The position numbers and the translations under genes were made by a program. Below are positions 41,778-51,963 of a stretch of DNA of 64,000 nt, piece after piece. The stretch spans positions 1-64,000 of the forward strand of contig NZ_JANHLK010000022.1 in NCBI RefSeq assembly GCF_028682635.1, in the 5' to 3' direction. This DNA comes from Pseudomonas putida (GTDB lineage: Bacteria; Pseudomonadota; Gammaproteobacteria; Pseudomonadales; Pseudomonadaceae). How positions within the stretch are numbered: the stretch's first letter is position 1; each line of letters starts with the position of its first letter. The notes beneath the pieces are model-generated. The model was not told the DNA's origin. It saw only the letters and a program-made list of their open reading frames with translations, and made no database searches.

Positions 41778-44405
41778 ATGGCCGATTGGCAGTCCCTCGA
41801 TCCCGAGGCCGCTCGTGAAGCGGAAAAATATGAAAACCCCATTCCTAGCCGCGAACTGATCCTTCAGCACCTTGCTGATCGGGGTTCGCCTGCTAACCGC
41901 GAGCAACTGGTCGAAGAGTTTGGTCTGACCACGGAAGACCAGATCGAAGCCCTGCGCCGCCGCCTGCGCGCCATGGAGCGCGATGCTCAGCTCATCTATA
42001 CCCGTCGCGGCACCTATGCGCCGGTGGACAAGCTCGACCTGATCCTGGGCCGCATCAGCGGTCACCGTGACGGCTTCGGTTTCCTGGTGCCGGACGACGG
42101 CAGCGACGACCTGTTCATGAGCCCGGCGCAAATGCGCCTGGTGTTCGACGGCGACCGTGCACTGGCGCGTGTTTCCGGGCTGGACCGTCGCGGGCGCCGC
42201 GAAGGCATGATCGTCGAAGTGGTGTCCCGTGCCCACGAGACCATCGTCGGTCGCTATTTCGAAGAAGGTGGTATCGGTTTCGTTGTCGCGGATAACCCGA
42301 AGATCCAGCAGGAAGTGCTGGTGACGCCGGGCCGTAACGCCAACGCGCAGATCGGTCAGTTCGTTGAAGTGAAGATCACTCACTGGCCGACGCCACGCTT
42401 CCAGCCGCAAGGCGACGTGGTCGAAGTCGTGGGCAACTACATGGCGCCGGGCATGGAAATCGACGTTGCCCTGCGCACCTACGATATTCCTCACGTCTGG
42501 CCTGACGCCGTGCTCAAGGAAGCCGGCAAGCTCAAGCCGGAAGTCGAAGAGAAAGACAAAGAGAAACGCATCGACCTGCGTCACCTGCCGTTCGTCACCA
42601 TCGACGGCGAAGATGCCCGCGACTTCGATGACGCGGTCTACTGCGAAGCCCGTCCGGGCAAGCTGCGCCTGTTCTCCGGCGGCTGGAAGTTGTACGTGGC
42701 GATTGCCGACGTATCCAGCTACGTGAAGCTCGGTTCGGCGCTGGATGCCGAGGCGCAGGTTCGCGGCAACTCGGTGTACTTCCCCGAGCGCGTGATTCCG
42801 ATGCTGCCTGAGCAGTTGTCCAACGGCTTGTGCTCGCTGAACCCGCAGGTCGATCGCCTGGCCATGGTTTGCGAGATGACCATCTCCAAATCCGGCGAGA
42901 TGACCGACTACTGCTTCTATGAAGCGGTGATCCACTCCCACGCCCGCCTGACCTACAACAAGGTCAGCGCGATGCTGGAAACGCCGAAAGCCACCGAGGC
43001 GCGCAAGCTGCGTGGCGAATACACCGATGTGGTGCCACACCTCAAACAGCTGTATTCGCTGTACAAGGTGTTGCTGGCCGCTCGTCATGTACGTGGCGCG
43101 ATCGATTTTGAAACCCAGGAAACCCGGATTATCTTCGGTTCCGAGCGCAAGATCGCGGAAATCCGTCCGACCATCCGCAACGACGCGCACAAGCTGATCG
43201 AGGAATGCATGCTGGCGGCCAACGTGGCCACCGCCGAATTCCTCAAGAAGCACGAGATTCCTGCGTTGTACCGCGTGCACGACGGCCCGCCACCGGAGCG
43301 CCTGGAAAAACTGCGCGCCTTCCTCGGCGAGCTCGGCCTGTCCCTGCACAAAGGCAAGGACGGCCCGTCGCCGAAGGATTACCAGGCGTTGCTGGCCGGC
43401 ATCAAGGATCGTCCGGATTTCCACCTGATCCAGACCGTGATGCTGCGTTCGCTGAGCCAGGCGGTGTACAGCGCCGATAACCAGGGCCACTTCGGTCTGA
43501 ATTACGAGGCGTACACCCACTTTACTTCGCCGATCCGCCGCTACCCGGACTTGCTCACGCACCGGGCGATCCGCAGCGTGATCCATTCGAAGCAGGACAC
43601 TCCGCACGTTCGCCGTGCCGGTGCGATGACCATTCCGAAGGCGCGCATCTATCCGTACGATGAGGCGGCCCTGGAGCAGCTCGGCGAGCAGTGCTCGATG
43701 AGCGAGCGCCGTGCCGACGAAGCGACCCGCGATGTGGTGAACTGGCTCAAGTGCGAGTTCATGAAAGATCGCGTGGGCGAGTCGTTCCCGGGTGTGATCA
43801 CTGCCGTCACCGGCTTTGGTCTGTTCGTCGAGCTGACCGACATCTACGTCGAAGGCCTGGTGCACGTCACTGCGCTGCCGGGCGACTACTACCACTTCGA
43901 CCCTGTGCACCACCGCCTGGCCGGTGAGCGTACCGGTCGCAGTTTCCGCCTGGGCGACACCGTTGAAGTGCGGGTCATGCGCGTCGACCTCGACGAGCGC
44001 AAGATCGACTTCGAGATGGCTGAAAAAACCATCAGCGCGCCGATCGGCCGCAAAAAGCGTGGCACCGAAACCGCAGCGCCTGCAGCGAAAGCCGAAGCAG
44101 AGCCGGCCCCGGCGAAAACCGGTCGTCGTCCTGCCAAGGAAAAGGCAGTCGAGGCTTATCGCCCGAGTGATGCGGCGGCGAAAAACGCTGAAGTGCGCAA
44201 GAGCCGTGAAATGAAGCAGGCGTTGCTCGCCGGCGCGAAAAGCGGCGGTAAAGCGGCGTCTGCGGGAAAGACCGGACGGTCGGCGCCTGAAAAGGCTGCC
44301 GGCGGCAAGCCAGCCAAACCGAGCAAACATCGTAAAGGCCCGCCAAAAGCGGGCTCGGCTCCAGCCAAGAGTGGCGGGGCGCGTAAACCTAAGGCCAAGC
44401 CATGA
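41778..44405 (+). CDS. rnr: Ribonuclease R
   Basis: RNase R is a processive 3'-5' exonuclease able to unwind structured RNA. The 875-residue protein has an N-terminal helix-turn-helix and cold-shock domains (about 60-250), the RNB catalytic domain with TIDGEDARDFDDAVYCE, and an S1 domain (about 645-725, VGESFPGVITAVTGFGLFVEL). A long Lys/Ala/Pro-rich tail ends the protein. Its stop overlaps the rlmB start, so the pair is coupled, as in E. coli. Confidence 0.96.
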   Translation: MADWQSLDPEAAREAEKYENPIPSRELILQHLADRGSPANREQLVEEFGLTTEDQIEALRRRLRAMERDAQLIYTRRGTYAPVDKLDLILGRISGHRDGFGFLVPDDGSDDLFMSPAQMRLVFDGDRALARVSGLDRRGRREGMIVEVVSRAHETIVGRYFEEGGIGFVVADNPKIQQEVLVTPGRNANAQIGQFVEVKITHWPTPRFQPQGDVVEVVGNYMAPGMEIDVALRTYDIPHVWPDAVLKEAGKLKPEVEEKDKEKRIDLRHLPFVTIDGEDARDFDDAVYCEARPGKLRLFSGGWKLYVAIADVSSYVKLGSALDAEAQVRGNSVYFPERVIPMLPEQLSNGLCSLNPQVDRLAMVCEMTISKSGEMTDYCFYEAVIHSHARLTYNKVSAMLETPKATEARKLRGEYTDVVPHLKQLYSLYKVLLAARHVRGAIDFETQETRIIFGSERKIAEIRPTIRNDAHKLIEECMLAANVATAEFLKKHEIPALYRVHDGPPPERLEKLRAFLGELGLSLHKGKDGPSPKDYQALLAGIKDRPDFHLIQTVMLRSLSQAVYSADNQGHFGLNYEAYTHFTSPIRRYPDLLTHRAIRSVIHSKQDTPHVRRAGAMTIPKARIYPYDEAALEQLGEQCSMSERRADEATRDVVNWLKCEFMKDRVGESFPGVITAVTGFGLFVELTDIYVEGLVHVTALPGDYYHFDPVHHRLAGERTGRSFRLGDTVEVRVMRVDLDERKIDFEMAEKTISAPIGRKKRGTETAAPAAKAEAEPAPAKTGRRPAKEKAVEAYRPSDAAAKNAEVRKSREMKQALLAGAKSGGKAASAGKTGRSAPEKAAGGKPAKPSKHRKGPPKAGSAPAKSGGARKPKAKP

Positions 44406-45169
44406 GTCAGTTGGAAAAAATCTATGGCGTGCATGCTGTAGAAGCGTTGTTGCGTCATCACCCGAAACGCGTCAAGCAGATCTGGCTGGCCGAAGGTCGC
44501 AATGACCCTCGGGTCCAGACGCTGATTGAGCTGGCCAACGAAAACCGCGTCCAGGTCGGCCAGGCCGAGCGCCGCGAAATGGACGCCTGGGTTGAAGGCG
44601 TGCACCAGGGCGTGGTCGCGGACGTGAGTCCGAGCCAGGTCTGGGGCGAGGCGATGCTCGACGAGTTGCTCGATCGCACCGACGGCGCGCCGTTGTTGCT
44701 GGTGCTCGACGGTGTGACCGATCCGCACAACCTTGGCGCCTGCCTGCGTTCCGCCGATGCGGCGGGCGCGCTGGCCGTGATCGTGCCGAAGGACAAGTCA
44801 GCGACCCTGACGCCGGTTGTACGAAAAATCGCCTGCGGTGCGGCGGAAGTGATTCCGTTGGTGGCCGTGACCAACCTGGCGCGCACCCTGGAAAAACTCC
44901 AGCAGCGTGGTTTGTGGGTTGTCGGTACGGCCGGGGAAGCCGAGGTCAGCCTGTATGACCAGGACCTGACCGGCCCGACCATCCTGATCATGGGCGCCGA
45001 AGGCAAAGGCATGCGTCGCCTGACCCGCGAGCATTGCGACTACCTGGTGAACCTGCCGATGGCCGGTAGCGTCAGCAGTCTCAACGTGTCCGTGGCGACG
45101 GGCGTGTGCCTGTTCGAAGCGCAGCGTCAGCGCAGCGTCAAGGCCAAGGCTGCCGCCAAAAAATCCTGA
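44402..45169 (+). CDS. rlmB: 23S rRNA (guanosine-2'-O)-methyltransferase RlmB
   Basis: RlmB methylates Gm2251 in the peptidyl-transferase loop. The 255-residue SpoU-family enzyme has an N-terminal substrate-binding domain and the knotted catalytic motifs GVTDPHNLGACLRSADAAG, MGAEGKGMRRL and LPMAGSVSSLNVSVATGV. It overlaps rnr by four bases. Confidence 0.96.
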   Translation: MSQLEKIYGVHAVEALLRHHPKRVKQIWLAEGRNDPRVQTLIELANENRVQVGQAERREMDAWVEGVHQGVVADVSPSQVWGEAMLDELLDRTDGAPLLLVLDGVTDPHNLGACLRSADAAGALAVIVPKDKSATLTPVVRKIACGAAEVIPLVAVTNLARTLEKLQQRGLWVVGTAGEAEVSLYDQDLTGPTILIMGAEGKGMRRLTREHCDYLVNLPMAGSVSSLNVSVATGVCLFEAQRQRSVKAKAAAKKS

Positions 45170-45186
45170 GCTGAACGCACATCCGT

Positions 45187-45277
45187 TGTAGGAGCTGGCT
45201 TGCCAGCGAAAGCGGAGCAACATTCAGCAACGATGCTGGATTGAATGCCGCTTTCGCGGGCAAGCCCGCTCCTACAG
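45187..45277. repeat. REP pair, inverted
   Basis: Units at 45187-45209 and 45254-45277 after rlmB. Together with the rpsF promoter region they fill the 307-base gap between rlmB and rpsF. Confidence 0.85.
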
Positions 45278-45329
45278 TGTTTTGTGGTGTGGCATGAATT
45301 GGGGGTTGTTCAAATAATCACCAATTCCC

Positions 45330-45358
45330 TTGCGCCTCCCACGCCCCTTCTCTACAAT
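45330..45358 (+). promoter_or_regulatory. Candidate promoter of rpsF operon
   Basis: TTGCGC and TACAAT with a 17-base spacer, about 120 bases upstream of the rpsF ATG. An inverted GAATTGG/CCAATTC pair lies just before it. Confidence 0.5.
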
Positions 45359-45436
45359 TGCGCCCCTTGCTGTGATGGCAGGCACCCACGTGTCTAGCGT
45401 CCTCAAGTCCATAAGTGTCATTCACTCCTTGTCTGA

Positions 45437-45450
45437 CCGCTTTTGAGCGG
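45437..45450 (+). promoter_or_regulatory. Possible S6:S18 autoregulatory leader hairpin
   Basis: A small hairpin CCGCT-TTTG-AGCGG lies 26 bases upstream of the rpsF start in a leader of roughly 110 bases. Many bacteria have an S6:S18-binding structure at this place; I cannot confirm that the known motif is present. Confidence 0.3.
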
Positions 45451-45476
45451 CAGGCTACAACCCGTAAGGAGCATTC

Positions 45477-45899
45477 ATGCGTCATTACGAAATCATCTTT
45501 TTGGTCCACCCGGATCAAAGCGAGCAAGTCGGCGGCATGGTTGAGCGTTACACCAAGCTGATCGAAGAAGACGGCGGCAAAATCCACCGTCTGGAAGATT
45601 GGGGCCGTCGTCAACTGGCCTACGCAATCAACAATGTTCACAAGGCTCACTACGTGATGCTGAACGTTGAGTGCACTGGCAAGGCCCTGGCCGAGCTGGA
45701 AGACAACTTCCGCTACAACGATGCAGTGATCCGTAACCTGGTCATCCGTCGCGAAGAAGCCGTTACCGGCCAATCCGAGATGCTCAAGGCTGAAGAAAAC
45801 CGCAGTGAGCGCCGTGAGCGTCGCGACCGTCCTGAGCACGAAGGCGCTGAAAGCGCTGACAGTGATGACAGCGACAACAGCGATAACGCTGACGAGTAA
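45477..45899 (+). CDS. rpsF: 30S ribosomal protein S6
   Basis: S6, 140 residues, binds the central domain of 16S rRNA together with S18. MRHYEIIFLVHPDQSEQVGG and DWGRRQLAYAINN are family signatures. The C-terminal tail is acidic (Glu/Asp/Ser-rich from about 110), where E. coli S6 is polyglutamylated. TAAGGAG precedes the ATG. It heads the rpsF-rpsR-DUF2232-rplI cluster. Confidence 0.98.
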   Translation: MRHYEIIFLVHPDQSEQVGGMVERYTKLIEEDGGKIHRLEDWGRRQLAYAINNVHKAHYVMLNVECTGKALAELEDNFRYNDAVIRNLVIRREEAVTGQSEMLKAEENRSERRERRDRPEHEGAESADSDDSDNSDNADE

Positions 45900-45927
45900 T
45901 CCACGGACCTTTTAAGGAGCCTATCAA

Positions 45928-46158
45928 ATGGCACGTTTCTTCCGTCGTCGTAAATTCTGCCGCTTCACCGCTGAAGACGTGAAAGAGATCGATTACAAAG
46001 ATCTCAACACTCTGAAAGCCTACGTATCCGAGACCGGCAAAATCGTTCCAAGCCGCATCACCGGTACCAAAGCACGTTATCAGCGTCAGCTGGCCACCGC
46101 TATCAAGCGCGCCCGCTTCCTGGCCCTGCTGGCCTACACCGACAGCCACGGCCGCTGA
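45928..46158 (+). CDS. rpsR: 30S ribosomal protein S18
   Basis: S18, 76 residues. [17 protein letters not shown] and [15 protein letters not shown] are diagnostic. It follows rpsF by 28 bases with an AAGGAG site. Confidence 0.98.
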
Positions 46159-46194
46159 GACCGGGCAGTCGACACGTAGCAAAGGATTGAATGT

Positions 46195-47088
46195 ATGCGT
46201 GCCTTAGCTGAGTTCATCATGCGGGGCCGTATGCAGGCCACTCTCGTAGTGGCTGGATGCGCGGCATTGCCGTTGTTGTATTGGTTGGGTGCTGCCGCCG
46301 GATGCCTTGTGCTCCTGCGGCGCGGATTGAAGGACGCCCTCGGCGTTCTTGCTCTGGGACTGCTGCCGGCATTGATCTGGTGGCTTTACTCCGACGACCC
46401 ACGGGCACTTCTGGTGCTGCTGGGGTCTGCGAGCCTTGCGTTGGTTTTGCGCGCAAGCGAGTCCTGGAACCGCGTGCTGCTGGTCAGCATAGCGATGGGA
46501 GTGGTGTTTTCAGTGGTGCTGGGGATGGCTTTTGGTCCCCAGATCGAGATGCTGGCGCAGGCTTTGATAAAAGTCATGCCGTCGCTACTCGGTGATGTCT
46601 ACCAGCAGATGTCGGTAGACGAGCAAGCGCGTTTCGCGTCCCTGATTACACCGATCCTGACCGGCCTGATTGCGGCCCTGTTGCAAATCGTCAGTGTGCT
46701 GAGCCTGATTGTCGGGCGCTACTGGCAGGCGTTGTTGTACAACCCCGGTGGTTTTGGTCGCGAGTTTCGCGCCGTCCGAATCCCGCTGGGTCCCGCGATG
46801 TTGCTGCTGGCGGGCATGGTTGTGTCACCGAATCTCGGTGTCCAGATGTCCATGCTTGTACCGTTGTGCAGCGTACCGCTGGTTTTCGCCGGGCTGGCCC
46901 TGATTCACGGGCTGGTGGCGCAAAAGCGACTGGCCAAATTCTGGCTGGTGGGGTTGTACGTCACGCTGTTGCTGTTCATGCAGCTGATCTATCCGTTGCT
47001 GGTGGTCCTGGCCATCGTCGACAGCCTGATTGATTTTCGCGGTCGTCTGGCGCCGAAAGACGCCGATGATGCGAACGGTGAAGGTTAA
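46195..47088 (+). CDS. DUF2232 integral membrane protein
   Basis: A 297-residue membrane protein with about eight hydrophobic helices and no soluble domain, of the DUF2232/YybS-like type found between rpsR and rplI in pseudomonads. The function is unknown. The ATG at 46195 is in frame with the whole coding sequence; an ATG four bases earlier is in another frame. It shares the ribosomal-protein transcription unit, so expression probably follows growth rate. Confidence 0.85.
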   Translation: MRALAEFIMRGRMQATLVVAGCAALPLLYWLGAAAGCLVLLRRGLKDALGVLALGLLPALIWWLYSDDPRALLVLLGSASLALVLRASESWNRVLLVSIAMGVVFSVVLGMAFGPQIEMLAQALIKVMPSLLGDVYQQMSVDEQARFASLITPILTGLIAALLQIVSVLSLIVGRYWQALLYNPGGFGREFRAVRIPLGPAMLLLAGMVVSPNLGVQMSMLVPLCSVPLVFAGLALIHGLVAQKRLAKFWLVGLYVTLLLFMQLIYPLLVVLAIVDSLIDFRGRLAPKDADDANGEG

Positions 47089-47107
47089 AAGTTAAGAGGA
47101 TTTTCAC

Positions 47108-47554
47108 ATGCAACTGATCCTTCTGGAAAAAGTCACCAACCTGGGCAACCTGGGTGACAAAGTGAACGTTAAGGCTGGTTACGGTCGTAACTACCTGCTG
47201 CCTTACGGCAAAGCTACCGCTGCGACCCCAGCCAACCTGGCTGCGTTCGAAGAGCGTCGTGCCGAGCTGGAAAAAGCCGCAGCAGATCGTAAATCGTCGG
47301 CTGAAAGCCGCGCTGCCCAACTGGCCGAGCTGGAAGTGACCATCACTGCCACCGCTGGCGACGAAGGCAAGCTGTTCGGTTCGATCGGTACTCACGACAT
47401 CGCTGACGCACTGACCGCCTCCGGCGTTGAAGTAGCGAAAAGCGAAGTTCGTCTGCCGAACGGCACTATCCGTAACGTAGGTGAATTCGACGTAGCCGTG
47501 CACCTGCACGCCGAAGTTGAAGCCACCGTACGCGTTGTCGTGGTAGCAGCTTAA
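47108..47554 (+). CDS. rplI: 50S ribosomal protein L9
   Basis: L9, 148 residues: an N-terminal RNA-binding domain (MQLILLEKVTNLGNLGDKVN), a long connecting helix (about 45-75) and a C-terminal domain (SIGTHDIADAL). An AGAGGA site lies eight bases before the ATG. Confidence 0.98.
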   Translation: MQLILLEKVTNLGNLGDKVNVKAGYGRNYLLPYGKATAATPANLAAFEERRAELEKAAADRKSSAESRAAQLAELEVTITATAGDEGKLFGSIGTHDIADALTASGVEVAKSEVRLPNGTIRNVGEFDVAVHLHAEVEATVRVVVVAA

Positions 47555-47599
47555 GCAGCACTTGTCGGCTGGCACCCTCGGGTGCTTGCCGGTAACATC

Positions 47600-47632
47600 G
47601 GGCACGATCCTGTTCACAGGTCGTGCCCTTTG
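47600..47632 (+). terminator. Terminator after rplI
   Basis: Stem GGGCACGA/TCGTGCCC with a 13-base loop and a T-rich tail, 46 bases after rplI. A smaller GGCACCC hairpin precedes it. It separates the ribosomal operon from dnaB. Confidence 0.75.
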
Positions 47633-47689
47633 TCTTTCTGGTAACACCTGTTTTCAAACCCCTGCTTTTCCTTAACAAACCAAGTGGCC

Positions 47690-49087
47690 ATGAACGAAAT
47701 TTCCGCTCCTGAGCAATACGATCTGCAAACCGCCGCGCTGAAGGTGCCGCCGCATTCCATCGAAGCCGAACAGGCTGTACTCGGTGGTCTGATGCTGGAC
47801 AACAACGCTTGGGAGCGCGTGCTCGATCAAGTCTCCGACGGCGATTTCTATCGACATGACCACCGTCTGATCTTCCGTGCGATCGCCAAGCTGGCCGATC
47901 AGAACATGCCGATCGACGTCGTGACCCTGTCCGAGCAACTGGACAAGGAAGGCCAGACGTCCCAGGTCGGCGGCCTTGGTTACCTGGGCGAACTGGCGAA
48001 AAACACGCCATCGGTCGCCAACATCAAGGCCTATGCGCAGATCGTTCGTGAGCGGGCCACCTTGCGCCAGCTGATCGGCATCAGCACCGAAATCGCCGAT
48101 AGCGCGTTCAACCCGGAAGGCCGTACCGCCGCCGAGATTCTCGACGAGGCCGAGCGGCAGATCTTCCAGATCGCCGAGGCCCGGCCGAAAACCGGTGGCC
48201 CGGTGGGTGTGAATGACCTGTTGACCAAGGCCATCGACCGCATCGACACCCTGTTCAACACCGACAACGCCATCACCGGCCTGTCCACTGGCTATACCGA
48301 CCTCGACGAGAAGACCAGCGGCCTGCAGCCGGCCGACTTGATCATCGTCGCCGGCCGTCCGTCCATGGGTAAGACCACCTTCGCCATGAACCTGGTGGAA
48401 AACGCCGTGTTGCGCAGCGAGAAGGCGGTTCTGGTTTACTCGCTGGAGATGCCAGGCGAATCGCTGATCATGCGTATGCTGTCGTCCCTGGGGCGTATCG
48501 ACCAGACCAAGGTCCGTTCCGGTCAGCTGGAAGACGACGATTGGCCACGCCTGACCTCGGCGGTCAACCTGCTCAACGATCGCAAGCTGTTCATCGACGA
48601 TACCGCGGGCATCAGTCCGTCGGAAATGCGCGCCCGCACCCGCCGCCTGGTGCGTGAGCATGGCGAAGTCGGCCTGATCATGATCGACTACCTGCAGCTG
48701 ATGCAGATCCCGGGCTCCAGCGGTGACAACCGAACCAACGAGATTTCCGAGATCTCCCGGTCCCTGAAAGCCCTGGCCAAGGAATTCAACTGCCCGGTGG
48801 TGGCACTGTCCCAGCTCAACCGTTCCCTGGAACAACGCCCGAACAAGCGCCCGGTGAACTCCGACTTGCGCGAATCCGGAGCGATCGAGCAGGACGCCGA
48901 CGTAATCATGTTCGTGTATCGCGACGAGGTGTATCACCCCGAGACCGAGCACAAGGGCATTGCCGAAATCATCATCGGCAAGCAGCGGAACGGGCCGATC
49001 GGCTTTATTCGCCTGGCCTTTATCGGCAAGTACACGCGGTTCGAGAACCTGGCGCCGGGTAGCTATAACTTCGACGACGACGAATAA
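47690..49087 (+). CDS. dnaB: Replicative DNA helicase DnaB
   Basis: DnaB is the hexameric helicase of the replication fork. The 465-residue protein has the N-terminal domain (KVPPHSIEAEQAVLGGLMLD), Walker A GRPSMGKTTFAMN, Walker B LIMIDYLQLM and the arginine-finger region. A GTG two codons upstream is an alternative start. The ribosome site is weak. No intein or frameshift is present. Confidence 0.97.
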   Translation: MNEISAPEQYDLQTAALKVPPHSIEAEQAVLGGLMLDNNAWERVLDQVSDGDFYRHDHRLIFRAIAKLADQNMPIDVVTLSEQLDKEGQTSQVGGLGYLGELAKNTPSVANIKAYAQIVRERATLRQLIGISTEIADSAFNPEGRTAAEILDEAERQIFQIAEARPKTGGPVGVNDLLTKAIDRIDTLFNTDNAITGLSTGYTDLDEKTSGLQPADLIIVAGRPSMGKTTFAMNLVENAVLRSEKAVLVYSLEMPGESLIMRMLSSLGRIDQTKVRSGQLEDDDWPRLTSAVNLLNDRKLFIDDTAGISPSEMRARTRRLVREHGEVGLIMIDYLQLMQIPGSSGDNRTNEISEISRSLKALAKEFNCPVVALSQLNRSLEQRPNKRPVNSDLRESGAIEQDADVIMFVYRDEVYHPETEHKGIAEIIIGKQRNGPIGFIRLAFIGKYTRFENLAPGSYNFDDDE

Positions 49088-49113
49088 GTTATATGGCGTC
49101 CTGAAGGGCCCCA

Positions 49114-49175
49114 TCGCTGGCAAGCCAGCGCCTGCAGGGGGCGCGTCGTACCTGTAGGAGCAAGCTTGCTCGCGA
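49114..49175. repeat. REP pair, imperfect
   Basis: Units at 49114-49137 (changed to CGCCTGCAG at the end) and 49152-49175 (AAGCTTGCTCGCGA type), close together between dnaB and ygiQ. The two halves are from different subtypes. Confidence 0.75.
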
Positions 49176-49277
49176 TAGGGGCGACGCAATTTCCGACCAC
49201 AGCCGTCGGAATTGGTCAAAATTTGTGCTATATTCCGCGCCCGCGAAATTCAATGAAAGCCAACACCGGTTATCGAC

Positions 49278-51581
<2,304 letters not shown>

Positions 51582-51601
51582 GCTGCGCTTGAGCTGAACA
51601 G

Positions 51602-51627
51602 AACGCCAACCTTCGGGTTGGCGTTTT
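51602..51627 (+). terminator. Terminator after ygiQ
   Basis: Perfect ten-base stem AACGCCAACC/GGTTGGCGTT with a stable TTCG loop and a T tail. Confidence 0.88.
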
Positions 51628-51670
51628 GCATTGCGTACTGCACTGATCCCTGAAATGTGTCGGGGCGACT

Positions 51671-51771
51671 GGCCTCTTCGCGAGCAAGCCCGCTCCCACA
51701 GGTTCTGTCGCGAACACATAATCGCAGGCAAGCTCAACCACTGTGGGAGCGGGCTTGCTCGCGAAGAGGCC
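51671..51771. repeat. REP pair with extended perfect arms
   Basis: Two units, 51671-51701 and 51741-51771, are perfect reverse complements over 31 bases, seven more than the usual unit (GGCCTCTTCGCGAGC at the outer end). The rest of the 382-base gap to the next gene holds the ygiQ terminator and about 190 bases where I see only an AGGAGG ribosome site. Confidence 0.88.
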
Positions 51772-51963
51772 GGTACAGCCAACGCTGAAGCAGGGTGACT
51801 ACCCCGATCGCCACATTTACGTGCAACTCTCTCAAACCAATTTCCCGCATCGCCCGATTTTGGTGCTGTACTGCCTCCTGCAACGGGAGAAAGCGCCAGC
51901 ACTGCGCGATGGCATAAGTCTTGCGCGCTTTCCAATACGCTTAGGGCTCGCAGGAGGCACGCC

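Noticed and set aside
41775..44330. An 851-codon open frame antisense to rnr
   Set aside because: The sense frame is an intact RNase R; the antisense frame lacks a ribosome site and any known motif.
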